Below are positions 17,006 to 26,059 of a stretch of 63,184 bases of DNA, piece after piece. The stretch is taken from contig JAMPXJ010000028.1 of assembly GCA_023701205.1 (NCBI GenBank), positions 1 to 63,184 of the forward strand, read 5' to 3'. The position numbers and the translations under genes were made by a program. Positions within the stretch are counted from its first letter, which is position 1; each line of letters opens with the position of its first letter. The notes beneath the pieces are model-generated. The model was not told the DNA's origin, searched no databases, and was given only the letters and a program-made list of their open reading frames with translations. The DNA comes from Oligoflexia bacterium. GTDB lineage: Bacteria > Bdellovibrionota > UBA1018.

Positions 17006-18664
17006 ATGAACTTCAATCAACTCAGCTTGCGCGCGAAACTCCTCGTTCTCACCTTGGCGATCAGCCTGCTCTGCATGGGCGTGGGCGCGATCGGGTATGT
17101 CGGCCTTCATCGCGTCACGGCCCAGTACGGCCACGTGGCGGAGGTCAACCTGCGCAATGCGCAGCTCCTGTCGGACATGCTCTCGAGCTTCAAGGAGGTC
17201 CGGATCTTCTGCGATCTCTTCGCGCGCGATGACCTGACGGCCGAGGACATGAGCCTCTTCACGGCCAAAGCCCAGGCCGCGAAAGACCACTTCGAGGAGG
17301 TAAACCGCATCTACGGCGCGATCGAGTTCGTGCCCGGCGAGGAGGAGCTTTACCGGCCGATCGCCAAGCAGTGGCCGCAGTTCTCGGGTTTTATCGATGA
17401 GCTGCTCTCGCTCGCGAAAAAAGGCGGCGAAGCCGAGCGCCGGAAGATCCGCTCGATGATCGGCAAGGACATCATCGCGGCCGCCGATGCGTACGGGATG
17501 CTCTTTGAGAAGCTCATCGCGTTCCAGAAGGAGCAGTCGAAGGTCTGGACCGCGAAGGCCGAGGCGACGGCCACCGCCACGAGCGGGCTCACGCTGATGG
17601 TGCTGCTCGGGGCGGCCATCCTCGCGCTCTCGCTGGGCTGGCTCCTCTCTCGCGCGCTCGTGAGCTCGATCGGAGGGATCGCCGAGCGCCTGGCGGCGGC
17701 TTCCAGGACGGTGCTCACGGAGTCGGGTGAGCTCGAAAGCGCGAGCACCGAGCTCTCGGCCTCGGCCTCCCAGCAGGCCAGCTCCATTCAGGAGACGGTG
17801 GCCTCGGTCGAGGAGATCAACGCGATGATCGCCAAAAACGCCGAGAACTCGACGACCGCGGGCGCGGAGGCGGGCAAGATGAGCGCGCTCGCGTCGAGCG
17901 GCCAGCAGGCGATGTCGCAGGTGGTGCACTCGATCGGCGAGATCTCCGAGACGAATTCCAAGGTGATTCGGCAGGTCGAGGAGAGCAACGCGCACCTGGA
18001 GCGGATCATCGGCCTGATCCGCGAGATCGGCGACAAGACGAAGGTCATCAACGACATCGTGTTCCAGACGAAGCTGCTCTCGTTCAACGCCTCGGTCGAG
18101 GCCGCGCGGGCGGGAGAGCACGGCAAGGGCTTCTCGGTCGTCGCGGAGGAGGTCGGCAACCTCGCCCAGATGTCCGGGACAGCGGCGCGCGAGATCTCCA
18201 CGATGCTCGAGGACAGCACGCAGGAGGTGGTACGCATCATCGATGGCACGAAGCGCTCGATCTCCGGGCTGATGGAGGAGACGCGCGGACGCCTCGACCA
18301 GGGACGCACCGTCGCCAACGAGGCCTCCAGCCAGTTCCAGCTCGTGCTCGGACAGGCCGATGCGATGGCGCGTTCCGTGGGCGAGATCGCCGTGGCGAGC
18401 ACGGAGCAGTCCAACGGCGTCCGGCAGATCACGCTCGCGATGAGCGAGCTCAACCGCGCCACGCAGCAGAACTCCACGAGCACCGAAGCCACGGCGCGCG
18501 CGGCCGGCAAGCTCAAGGATCAGGCCGAGGCGCTCCAGGCGATGGTGGCCCAGATGCTCGAGCTCGTGCAGGGGAGCGGCTCGGGAGGCGGTGCCGGCGC
18601 GGGCTTCGCGGGCAGCAACCGCGAGGCGGAGCCGGCCCGAAGGGGCGAGGCGAGCTTCGCCTGA
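17006..18664 (+). CDS. Methyl-accepting chemotaxis protein
   Basis: 552 residues. ATG 17006 follows AAGAGG and starts immediately before membrane helix 1 (about 10-33). A periplasmic helical-bundle sensor domain runs to about residue 185, then membrane helix 2 (about 190-215), then the long cytoplasmic coiled coil. The hairpin tip is [20 protein letters not shown] followed by [21 protein letters not shown], which binds CheA and CheW. No typical HAMP sequence and no CheR-tethering C-terminal pentapeptide were seen; the C-terminus is a short Gly/Ala-rich tail. The ligand is unknown. No other che genes are in the window. Confidence 0.93.
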   Translation: MNFNQLSLRAKLLVLTLAISLLCMGVGAIGYVGLHRVTAQYGHVAEVNLRNAQLLSDMLSSFKEVRIFCDLFARDDLTAEDMSLFTAKAQAAKDHFEEVNRIYGAIEFVPGEEELYRPIAKQWPQFSGFIDELLSLAKKGGEAERRKIRSMIGKDIIAAADAYGMLFEKLIAFQKEQSKVWTAKAEATATATSGLTLMVLLGAAILALSLGWLLSRALVSSIGGIAERLAAASRTVLTESGELESASTELSASASQQASSIQETVASVEEINAMIAKNAENSTTAGAEAGKMSALASSGQQAMSQVVHSIGEISETNSKVIRQVEESNAHLERIIGLIREIGDKTKVINDIVFQTKLLSFNASVEAARAGEHGKGFSVVAEEVGNLAQMSGTAAREISTMLEDSTQEVVRIIDGTKRSISGLMEETRGRLDQGRTVANEASSQFQLVLGQADAMARSVGEIAVASTEQSNGVRQITLAMSELNRATQQNSTSTEATARAAGKLKDQAEALQAMVAQMLELVQGSGSGGGAGAGFAGSNREAEPARRGEASFA

Positions 18665-18774
18665 GGGGGCGCGCCGGTGAGCTCTTCGCGGATGGCTGCC
18701 GGATTGAAGCTGGCTTTTGAAACACCTCCTTGAGGAGGAGGCCGCGAGCGTGTCCGGTGGTCGTGTGCGTGGTG
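18665..18774. terminator. Convergent gap with small palindrome
   Basis: Between the convergent chemoreceptor and the 18775-20382 gene. CCTCCTTGAGGAGG (about 18727-18740) is a 5-bp-stem hairpin with a TTGA loop, without a T-tract. It is only a weak bidirectional terminator candidate. Confidence 0.25.
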
Positions 18775-20382
18775 TCAAATCCCGGAGAATAGCTCGGAGA
18801 CCCGCGCTTCTTTCGCCCAAGTCGATAGATCCATGAGAATGGCCATGGCGAGCTCCTCAGGCTCGTAGGTGACCCTCCTTTCTCTCATGTCTTTGATCTC
18901 GCGGTAGACTTTGAAGAGCTCCTGGATGAACTTCTCGCGGGCGGCCACGATCCGGGCCTGGGTGGGGGCGTTCGGGGTGAAGGCAGTCCCCGTGCGGTAA
19001 TTGAAAAAGCTCGCGGCTTCGAATTTCCTGAGCGGGATATCGATCGTGGGTATGGCCGCGGCGATCTCCGCGGCATAGTTTTCCTCGATGCCGAGCTCGA
19101 CGAGCTGCCGGGTGCTCAGGTCCTTGGTCTGGCCCAGCTGCATCCGATTCGAGTGCGCATGCGCGAGGTCCTGCTTTTCCCAGATCTTCTGCTCCACGCT
19201 GCTTCCGATTTTCTCGATCGTGTCACTCCATTTCTCGAGCTTTCGGGTGGGGTCCCGCAGCTCCAGGCCGACTTTGACCCAGTCCCCCGAGCGCGACGGA
19301 CCGTAGAGCTGTCCGCGAATTCCCATCGTGAAGAACTTGAAATTCCGCCTGCCGATGACGCCGGGCGAGCTGGGCAGGGTCTTGCGCCCGAACTTGAACC
19401 AGTTCTCAAAGGGCAGCAGCAGCTTGTCGACCCAGAGGGGTCCGGGCATTCCGGGCAGCGAGGTCAGGTCATTTCCGTGCAGGCCTTCTTCCATTCCGGA
19501 AAGGTAAAGATAGTCCTCGGCTTGCTTGGTCCACGCGATGAATTCCGGATGCTTGGGGTATTTTTTGGGCAGATCAAAGACGATATGCACGTGGAAGGAG
19601 TCGGTTTCTCCCAGCTGTGAGGAGAGGTCGTTGAGGTCTCTCATCAGGCGTTTACGGTCGATCTCGTAGCTCCGATGCGCGAACTCATAGGTGATGGGCA
19701 CGGAACCCTTTTTGCCGGGAATGAACCCGGAGAATTCCTGGGAATAGCCCCCGAGATAGGAGGGCTTCAGCCCGGTCGGGGGCACGACCTCGGGTGAAAG
19801 GAATTTCTTCTCATCGAAGCGCGAGACCTGGGCTGAAAGCGCGGAGACGCGTTCGGATTGCGCCAGGTCCATCCATTTGTCTTCGGGGTAGGCGGGTGTC
19901 CGGTAGTAGAGGGTCACGGCCGGATTCTTGGTTTCTTTTTCCAGGGAGTAGGTGACCAGGGTCGCGGGCGGTCCACGTACTTTTCCGGAATAAGCGAAAT
20001 AGACATTCTCCTGGAGAAGGTAGTCCAGGACCTCGTCCGCCCGTTTTCCGAAGTCCTCGAGATGCTGATAGAGATAGAGCGCGTGTTCCTCGGATTTCAC
20101 CCAGTCGCTGATTTCGTTCACCGGACGGTTCAAGACGTTCGCGAACGCCCGGATTTCATTCGTGGGTTCGTTTAGGTAGTGGCCGGTCCTGTAAGGGTGC
20201 TTCGCCTCGGCAAGAAGCTCGGCTTCTATTTCGGGAATCGTGCGCTGGGGTTTCGTGACTTCTTGCCTGGCGTGGATGAGACGGGCGAACCAGTCCGGGC
20301 AAAACCCATTTGCCTGAGCTTGGGTCGCGGTGAGCGCCAGCAGGAGCGAAGCCAGCGCGAGGGAATGGCGGACGGAGCGCAT
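18775..20382 (-). CDS. Exported protein, possible glutamate-ligase/amidoligase-like fold
   Basis: 535 residues with signal peptide (SLALASLLLALTATQAQA, then NG). No family was firmly recognised. Three spaced segments recall amidoligase/glutamate-cysteine-ligase-fold proteins: an acidic strand (SVPITYEFAHRSYEIDR, about 230), a HVH strand (DSFHVHIVFDLP, about 265) and a late WVKVGLELRDP strand (about 365). A periplasmic location would be odd for an ATP-dependent ligase, so this similarity may be only structural or accidental. The C-terminal 150 residues are helical. Start chosen at ATG 20382; the preceding TTG is in frame. Confidence 0.6.
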   Translation of the reverse strand: MRSVRHSLALASLLLALTATQAQANGFCPDWFARLIHARQEVTKPQRTIPEIEAELLAEAKHPYRTGHYLNEPTNEIRAFANVLNRPVNEISDWVKSEEHALYLYQHLEDFGKRADEVLDYLLQENVYFAYSGKVRGPPATLVTYSLEKETKNPAVTLYYRTPAYPEDKWMDLAQSERVSALSAQVSRFDEKKFLSPEVVPPTGLKPSYLGGYSQEFSGFIPGKKGSVPITYEFAHRSYEIDRKRLMRDLNDLSSQLGETDSFHVHIVFDLPKKYPKHPEFIAWTKQAEDYLYLSGMEEGLHGNDLTSLPGMPGPLWVDKLLLPFENWFKFGRKTLPSSPGVIGRRNFKFFTMGIRGQLYGPSRSGDWVKVGLELRDPTRKLEKWSDTIEKIGSSVEQKIWEKQDLAHAHSNRMQLGQTKDLSTRQLVELGIEENYAAEIAAAIPTIDIPLRKFEAASFFNYRTGTAFTPNAPTQARIVAAREKFIQELFKVYREIKDMRERRVTYEPEELAMAILMDLSTWAKEARVSELFSGI

Positions 20383-20573
20383 CAAGAACTCATCGGAAAA
20401 ATCCGGCGCTGATTTGAGCGATTGCCGGCAGTGACCCAGTTAAGGGAGGGGAGTTAATGGGAGGCCAAAGGCGAGCCGATAGGCAGAAGATGATCCGGAT
20501 TTCGCGGGTATCGTCAAAAGTCGCGCGTTTGTGGACGTTGGGTATTCAAAACAATGGATGGGGGATCGTGGTC

Positions 20574-21242
20574 ATGAAAGATCATCAGAGAAACAGGTCG
20601 GCTTCGCTCTTTTTCTGCGTCTTCGCATCCATGATTGCTTTGGACGCGCGCGCCGGGCAAACGATCAAGCTTCGGTTTCCTCCGGGCACGGTGACCGACA
20701 GTCGAAAGATCCGCCTTGAAGAAGCCTTTCTTCCGGAGCAGTCACCGAGCCAGCCAGTTCGCATTTATCCAGCGCTCGCTTCCGAACCCGCCTTTGCGCT
20801 TCTCGTCGTGAATGGAGGATTTGAGCTTGAGCTTTTGATCCAAGCTTCGGGAAAAACCGTTGTTCTTGCCAATTTCAACCCTGCTCAGATTCCGAACTCA
20901 TCTGCAGGGATGGAGGAACTGGTTGTCCGACTCAAAGAGGACTTGATCATCCAGGTGAGCGGACCCACCGAAAAGCGGGTCGGATTCCAAGATCCCTGGA
21001 AATTGGATTTTCGATCCCGTTGTGTCGATGTCTACCGGGTCATGATCAGCAATCGGTCGGGCGCAGAGTTGCTTCACTTCGACAAGAAAAACGCGGGGCG
21101 ACTCTGTAACGACAAAAGCGCGACAGGCGGTCTGGATCCTCGAAGATCTGACAGAATGGAAAAGAGCGGGTCGCCGACGGAGCCCATCTCCGGATCTCCC
21201 AATGAAAGAGCGGCCGGCACGTCAACGGATGCCGCCCGGTAG
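20574..21242 (+). CDS. Exported protein of unknown function, first gene of envelope cluster
   Basis: 222 residues from ATG 20574, chosen because it starts a signal peptide (MKDHQRNRSASLFFCVFASM, cleavage near DARA-GQ). The mature protein is beta-rich with alternating hydrophobics to about residue 185. It has two Cys (SRCVD and GRLCND) that could form a disulfide, then a charged, disordered, Ser/Gly/Pro-rich tail. GC content is visibly lower than in the next genes. It could be a periplasmic binding or assembly protein. The gap to the next gene is 61 bases and contains a 14-base palindrome. Confidence 0.55.
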   Translation: MKDHQRNRSASLFFCVFASMIALDARAGQTIKLRFPPGTVTDSRKIRLEEAFLPEQSPSQPVRIYPALASEPAFALLVVNGGFELELLIQASGKTVVLANFNPAQIPNSSAGMEELVVRLKEDLIIQVSGPTEKRVGFQDPWKLDFRSRCVDVYRVMISNRSGAELLHFDKKNAGRLCNDKSATGGLDPRRSDRMEKSGSPTEPISGSPNERAAGTSTDAAR

Positions 21243-21262
21243 TAGCCAGGCTTCTCTCAAGA

Positions 21263-21276
21263 ATTCCCGGGAATTT
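21263..21276. promoter_or_regulatory. 14-base perfect palindrome, possible operator
   Basis: AATTCCCGGGAATT is perfectly self-complementary and lies 27 bases before the start of the 21304 gene, between two exported-protein genes. The 9-base GTAGCCAGG occurs on each side of it (21243-21251 and 21286-21294). It has no T-tract, so operator is more likely than terminator. Confidence 0.35.
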
Positions 21277-21303
21277 GACGAAAGGTAGCCAGGAGGAGTT
21301 TCC

Positions 21304-22320
21304 ATGGGCAGAATCGCGTGCTGGTCATTGGCGGGGGTCGTGGCGGTTTCTTTCATGTCCGCGCAAGCTTACGCGGGCGCCAAGGCTCCTCCGGGCTATG
21401 AGAACGGCAAGGACCGGCACTACGGCTACAGCTACTCGAAGGTTCCACTCGTGGAGTCGCATCGCTCGGCGCTGGATCGCTCCTGGAGCGGCATGGAGAA
21501 GCACCTCGACGGCGATTACGACAAGCTCAAGGCCGCGGCGGCGGAGTTCGAGACCACGGCGCGCAAGGCCGATGAGGAGCGCCGCAAGTGGGAAGGCGAG
21601 ATCGGCGTCCAGCGCAAGGCGCTCGCGGCCGAGCAGGCCAAGTACGACGATCTGGGCAAGCGCGTGCAGCGCGCGCTCGCGGAGGAGCCGGGTGCGGAGT
21701 CCATGGAGTCGCTGAAAAAGCAGATGGATGACTCCATGGGACGCCTCGTGGGCGGCAAGCAGAAGTTGAAGGAGCTCGAAAACGGCTTCCAAGCGGCCCG
21801 GGCGGCGAGCGCCGAGGTGCTTTCGCGCGCGGAGGAGGGGCTTTCGCAGTTCGACTCCTCGATCGCGAAATACGACAAGGATCTCCGGATCAGCAAGGAC
21901 GCCTCGCCTGAGGAGCTGCGCCAGGCCCTGGCACGCCTCGATGAGAACGTGCTTAAGCGGATGAAGCTCGATCATTCCCGCCAGATCATCGACGAGATGT
22001 ACGATCGCACGAAGGATGACCTGATCGAGACCAAGATGCTTTTCGGCGACTTCAAGCAGCTTGAGAACGACCTGAAGCTGACGGGGCACCGGATGCAGGC
22101 CTTCATGGAGGCCACGGGCCGCCGGCTCGATCGGACGCTCATGGGCAAGTACATCGAGGAGAAGATCCGCGACCAGTTCTGCAAGCTCCAGGCGCAAAAG
22201 CCGGTTTGCGCGATCGAGGCCATCAGCGACGCGGCTGCGGGAAAGCCGGGCCAGCCGCTCGGGCAGGGGCTGCGGGCCCCGGGCTCGGGAGCCCCGGGTG
22301 GAGCGGACGAGGCGAAATGA
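21304..22320 (+). CDS. Periplasmic long coiled-coil protein
   Basis: 338 residues. AGGAGG at 21290-21295 supports the ATG. Signal peptide ends near AQAYA-GA. Residues about 55-270 are almost continuous alpha-helical coiled coil (heptads of Ala/Leu with Lys/Glu/Arg). Near the C-terminus two Cys (RDQFCKLQAQKPVCAIEA) probably form a disulfide, followed by a Gly/Pro-rich tail. No enzymatic motif. Second gene of the cluster 20574-26012, where it may act as a spacer or scaffold in the periplasm. Confidence 0.65.
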   Translation: MGRIACWSLAGVVAVSFMSAQAYAGAKAPPGYENGKDRHYGYSYSKVPLVESHRSALDRSWSGMEKHLDGDYDKLKAAAAEFETTARKADEERRKWEGEIGVQRKALAAEQAKYDDLGKRVQRALAEEPGAESMESLKKQMDDSMGRLVGGKQKLKELENGFQAARAASAEVLSRAEEGLSQFDSSIAKYDKDLRISKDASPEELRQALARLDENVLKRMKLDHSRQIIDEMYDRTKDDLIETKMLFGDFKQLENDLKLTGHRMQAFMEATGRRLDRTLMGKYIEEKIRDQFCKLQAQKPVCAIEAISDAAAGKPGQPLGQGLRAPGSGAPGGADEAK

Positions 22321-22389
22321 GGCCGGGCCAGAAGGCCAGGCCAGGAAAACCTCAAGATCTGAGGCTTTCGTGCCGATCAGGAGCCTGAG

Positions 22390-23355
22390 ATGAAGGCTTC
22401 CGCGTTGCTTCAAAAAGTGAAATCGCTCCGATTCCCGGCGCTGCCGCGCAAAAAGCTCTTCCTGGGTTTGGGAGGGCTTGCGGTCGTCATTGCCTTGACG
22501 ATGGGGCTGCGAGTCGGGTTCAAGGGCGGGCCCAGCGGCTCGGCGAGCTCGGGCGCGGACTCCCACACGCAAGCCGCAGCGTCGGTCGAGCGATCTCCCG
22601 CGAATCTTTCCGGGCACGCGACCGAGCACGCTCCGCGCGGCTTCTGGGCCGGCGCCTGGGGTGCTTACAAGGACGCGTGGGGCGGCGTTCAAGCCACGGT
22701 CGACCGGCTTCGCCGGGCGGATTCCGAGAACGAGCGCCTCAGGCTCGAAAACGCGCATCTGCGCCTGAAGCTCGAAGCACGGCAGTTCGAATGCCACGCG
22801 GGGGACGCCGAGCGCGCCACGCGCGGGCTGGAGCTGCAGCTCGATCGCGAGACCGGCAGCAGGATGGGGCGCACCCTGGCGTCGATCGGTTACAAGCCGC
22901 CGCTGCACCTTCTTCCGCCGCAGCTCTTCGCGCTCGCCGCCTCCTATTTCAAGGCGCGCGAGGACGAGAAGGCCGCGGTGCTCCTGACTTTTCTCACGGG
23001 CCTCGAGGACGACGACACTTACAAGACCGCGCGCGACTACCTCATGACCGGCATCGCCTGGTACCGGCTCGATAACTTTTCCGCGGCCGAGAGCTACTTT
23101 GACCGCGCGAAGGAGAAGGCCGACGCGCAGGAAGGCAAACAGCTTCAAAGCCAGAGCCGGCTCTGGAAGGCGCTCGTGGCCGAGCGCCTGGGCAAGCACG
23201 ATGGCGCTCAGCGCTGGCTGCGCGACGTGCTCGATCGCGACCCCCATTCCACGGAAGCGGCATGGGTGAACTCCGACGGCCGCGGCAAGCCGAGCGCGCC
23301 CAAGAACAGGAACAAGGAGGTGGAACGTGTCCCCGCTCAGAGCCAAGAGCATTGA
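22390..23355 (+). CDS. Inner-membrane anchored coiled-coil/TPR protein
   Basis: 321 residues. A basic N-terminus precedes one membrane helix (LFLGLGGLAVVIALTMGLRV, about 24-43), so the rest is periplasmic. A Ser/Gly/Ala-rich linker, a short coiled coil (about 115-150, ENERLRLENAHLRLKL) and TPR-like repeats (about 175-290) follow, including a typical YRLDNFSAAESYFDRAKEKA. TPRs bind partner proteins; in this cluster the coiled-coil and FecR-like proteins are candidates. The last 29 bases overlap the next gene. Confidence 0.65.
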   Translation: MKASALLQKVKSLRFPALPRKKLFLGLGGLAVVIALTMGLRVGFKGGPSGSASSGADSHTQAAASVERSPANLSGHATEHAPRGFWAGAWGAYKDAWGGVQATVDRLRRADSENERLRLENAHLRLKLEARQFECHAGDAERATRGLELQLDRETGSRMGRTLASIGYKPPLHLLPPQLFALAASYFKAREDEKAAVLLTFLTGLEDDDTYKTARDYLMTGIAWYRLDNFSAAESYFDRAKEKADAQEGKQLQSQSRLWKALVAERLGKHDGAQRWLRDVLDRDPHSTEAAWVNSDGRGKPSAPKNRNKEVERVPAQSQEH

Positions 23356-24373
23356 GGCGGCGCTTTTCGCGGTTCTTCTCTTTCCGGCGGCGCTGCACGC
23401 GGCTCATCCGCGCCAGGAGCCCGAAGGCCCGCTCCCCTGCGGGGTGATCGAGGAGTTTCGCGGCGCCGTGCAGATCATGGATCCGAGCCGCACCCGGCTC
23501 ATCGAACCCGAGCTCCGGGCCGCGATCCCTTGCGGTGGCTGGATCTCCGTGGGCAAGGGGCGCGTGCGCATTTCCCATCGGGACGGATTTCAGGTCCATC
23601 TCTCCTCCAATTCCTTCGCCCAGTTCCCCGAGCCCAACGCGGACGGGAAGTTCTCGGGCGATCCGGTGGTTCTTTACCGGGGGCAGGCCTATGCCCGCGC
23701 CTTCGACGGCGCGCGCCAGTTGAGCGTGATGACCGCCAACGGTCGGGTGCGCGTCTCGCGAGGCGCCGCGCTCGTGCTATTCAACCAGGGCGACGACCAG
23801 ACCCAGGTCGTGGCGCTCGAGGGGACCGTGTCCTTCGAAAACCGTTTCCAGAAGGCGCGCCAGGTGAAGGTCGCGCCCGGCGAGACGAGCATGCTGAGCT
23901 TCCGCCAGGCGCGGGTGGTGCCCAGCTCGCCCAAGGCGATCGCGCTGGCCGCGCTGCGGCCCCGCCTCGCCGAGCTCGGGGTCGGGGAAAAGGAAACCCG
24001 CTTCGCGCTCGCCAAAGCCAAGGCGCGCGCGGACCGCAAGTTCGCGGCGGCGCTGGACGTCGCGAAGGAAGCCAAAGACGACGTGGCGATCGCTTCGTCC
24101 GCGTCTCGCGGCGAGGCGTCCCGGCGCGCGCCCGCGTCGGAGGCCGCCGCCAAGCAGGAGGACGGCGTTCAGGCTCACCTGGCCCGGCGGCTCGCCGGCG
24201 GCATCGATCTCGGCGAGAGGCTCCTGCTGTCGGGCCACGGCGGGGGTCAGAGCCCGCGCGCGCGGCTGGAGATCGCCGATCCGGCCGAGAAGCTCGAGGC
24301 ACGCGCCCGGCAGAAGGAAGATCTCGAGAAGCGGAAGCTCATCGACGAGCTCTCGCGTATCCGCGTCGATTGA
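23327..24373 (+). CDS. FecR-like periplasmic domain protein
   Basis: 348 residues from GTG 23327, supported by AAGGAGG at 23314-23320 inside the upstream gene. Signal peptide ends near ALHA-AH. Residues about 35-190 resemble the FecR beta-helical domain: GWISVGKGRVRISHRDG, then TANGRVRVSRGAALV and QTQVVALEGTVSF with QVKVAPGETSML. In TonB systems FecR regulates an ECF sigma factor, but stand-alone FecR domains also occur in envelope proteins. No membrane helix is present here, so an envelope structural role is more likely. The C-terminal half is highly charged, Ala/Lys/Glu-rich helix. Confidence 0.75.
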   Translation: MSPLRAKSIEAALFAVLLFPAALHAAHPRQEPEGPLPCGVIEEFRGAVQIMDPSRTRLIEPELRAAIPCGGWISVGKGRVRISHRDGFQVHLSSNSFAQFPEPNADGKFSGDPVVLYRGQAYARAFDGARQLSVMTANGRVRVSRGAALVLFNQGDDQTQVVALEGTVSFENRFQKARQVKVAPGETSMLSFRQARVVPSSPKAIALAALRPRLAELGVGEKETRFALAKAKARADRKFAAALDVAKEAKDDVAIASSASRGEASRRAPASEAAAKQEDGVQAHLARRLAGGIDLGERLLLSGHGGGQSPRARLEIADPAEKLEARARQKEDLEKRKLIDELSRIRVD

Positions 24374-24400
24374 GAGGAATTAACCAGGGAGGGGAGTGCC

Positions 24401-24958
24401 ATGAGAATTGTCCTGTTCGCGCTGGCCGTCTGGATGCTGCAGGCCGTGATCCCGTATCGGGCGGCCGCGGAGTCTTTCGAGGTGTCCACCGGCTTTTCCT
24501 TCAACAAGAGCAACTATTCGGATAACAATTACTCGTGGACGCGGCGCTGGGGCGCCACCTTCGGCTTCCACTTCAGCGAGCGCTCGGGCATCGAGTTCTC
24601 GGCGCAGGACGTGGTGGACCGGACTTCCATCAGCGGCTACGAGGATACGACCTTCCATGACCGGATCTACAGCATCAACTGGTTCCAATCGCTCGCAGGC
24701 AGGAATGCCCCGCTTCAGCCTTATTTCAAGATCGGGGTCGGCCAGCTCAACCGTAACGCCTCGGGCAACTACGCTTTCGGCGCCACCCCTCCGCTCGAGG
24801 TGGATTCCGTCACGGGCGTGCTGGCGGGCGGGCTTCGCGTCTATCTCACGCGCACGCTGGGCCTCAAGGGCGAGGTCACTTCCTACCTCACCGGGGGGCG
24901 CCTCTCGACCTGGAAAGACAACATCGGCATCACCACGGGGCTTTCGGTTTATTTCTAG
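24401..24958 (+). CDS. Outer-membrane beta-barrel protein
   Basis: 185 residues. Signal peptide (LFALAVWMLQAVIPYRAAA), then amphipathic beta strands with aromatic girdles (NNYSWTRRWGATFGFHF, DRIYSINWFQSLAG) and a final Phe (ITTGLSVYF), the usual last-strand signal for BAM insertion. Size fits an 8-stranded OmpA/OmpW-like barrel. Good ribosome site GGGAGGGGA before ATG 24401. Its stop overlaps the predicted start of the next gene. Confidence 0.75.
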   Translation: MRIVLFALAVWMLQAVIPYRAAAESFEVSTGFSFNKSNYSDNNYSWTRRWGATFGFHFSERSGIEFSAQDVVDRTSISGYEDTTFHDRIYSINWFQSLAGRNAPLQPYFKIGVGQLNRNASGNYAFGATPPLEVDSVTGVLAGGLRVYLTRTLGLKGEVTSYLTGGRLSTWKDNIGITTGLSVYF

Positions 24959-26012
24959 GCTGACGCCGCTTTCCTTACTGCTGCTGGGGCTGGCTCCCGC
25001 GGCTTCGGGTTGCAGCACGATGGGCTACCTGCTCCAGGCGGGCAAGGGACAGCTCGCGATCATGAACCGCGCCCGGCCGATCCGCGAGGTGCTCGAGGAC
25101 GAGAAGACGCCGCCGCGGGTGCGCGGCCTCCTCGGGGAGATCGCGGCGATCAAGGCGTTCGGCGAGCGCAACGCTCTCAAGGCAACCGCGAATTATACGG
25201 AATTCGTGAAGCTGGACCGGGACGCCGCGAGCTACGTCGTGAGCGCATGCGAGCCGCTGCGCTTCAAGCCCAAGGAGTGGCGCTTCCCGATCGTGGGAAG
25301 CCTGCCTTATCTCGGCTGGTTCTCCCTGGAAAGAGCACGGAAGCATGCGGCGCGGCTGCGCGAGGAGGGCTGGGACGTGGATCTTCGCGGCGCGGGCGCG
25401 TACTCGACGCTGGGCTGGTTCCGCGATCCGGTGCTCTCGAGCATGATCGGCGAAGGCGAGGCGGCGCTCGGGAACCTCGTGAACGTCGTGCTGCACGAGT
25501 CGGTCCACGCGACGCTTTACGTGAAAGGCCAGTCCTTCTTCAACGAGAGCCTGGCGAACTTCGCGGGCGATCGGTTGACCCTCGACTATCTCGACGGCAC
25601 GCGGGGGCGCGAAGCCAAGGAGGCGATCGCCTACCGGCAGGCCGAAGCGGACTGGGAGAAACGCCGGCGCCGGATGCATGAGGCCTATGAGGAGCTGAAT
25701 CGCGTTTACGAGTCCGCGCGCCCGGAAGCGGAGAAGCGCGCCGAGAAGGAGCGCGTGCTCCAGGCGCTCAAGACCGAGTTCGGCGCCAAGCGCGAGATCA
25801 CCAACGCGACCCTGATGCAGTTCAAGACCTACGAGACGGGCACGCCGGAGTTCGAGGAGCTCTTCCGCGCCTGCGGCTCGAGCTGGACGAGCTTTTTCGG
25901 GAGCCTGCGGGCCCTCAAGCCTGAGTCCTTCCCGTCCGAGCAGCTCGAGCAGCTGGGTGAGGTGCTCCGGCCGCTGATCCGGAAAGGCTGCCCCCGGGAC
26001 GAGCGTTCCTGA
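24951..26012 (+). CDS. Aminopeptidase-family lipoprotein with ATT start
   Basis: About 353 residues. The body matches the predicted aminopeptidase lipoprotein family (Pfam Aminopep): VSACEPLRFKPKEWRFPIVG, GWFRDPVL, and the zinc site VLHESVHATLY with FFNESLANFAGD. A lipobox (LAPAASGC) makes an upstream start necessary, yet no ATG, GTG or TTG is in frame between the upstream junk and the signal. ATT 24951 gives MSRLTPLSLLLLGLAPAASG-C with the required basic n-region; CTG 24960 is an alternative lacking it. GGGG at 24937-24940 is 10 bases before the ATT. The start overlaps the stop of the barrel gene, suggesting translational coupling. Last gene of the envelope cluster. Confidence 0.82.
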   Translation: MSRLTPLSLLLLGLAPAASGCSTMGYLLQAGKGQLAIMNRARPIREVLEDEKTPPRVRGLLGEIAAIKAFGERNALKATANYTEFVKLDRDAASYVVSACEPLRFKPKEWRFPIVGSLPYLGWFSLERARKHAARLREEGWDVDLRGAGAYSTLGWFRDPVLSSMIGEGEAALGNLVNVVLHESVHATLYVKGQSFFNESLANFAGDRLTLDYLDGTRGREAKEAIAYRQAEADWEKRRRRMHEAYEELNRVYESARPEAEKRAEKERVLQALKTEFGAKREITNATLMQFKTYETGTPEFEELFRACGSSWTSFFGSLRALKPESFPSEQLEQLGEVLRPLIRKGCPRDERS

Positions 26013-26059
26013 CGCTGCTTCCGCGACGCCCTCGGGCGCCGCGCCCCGCGCCGGCGCGC

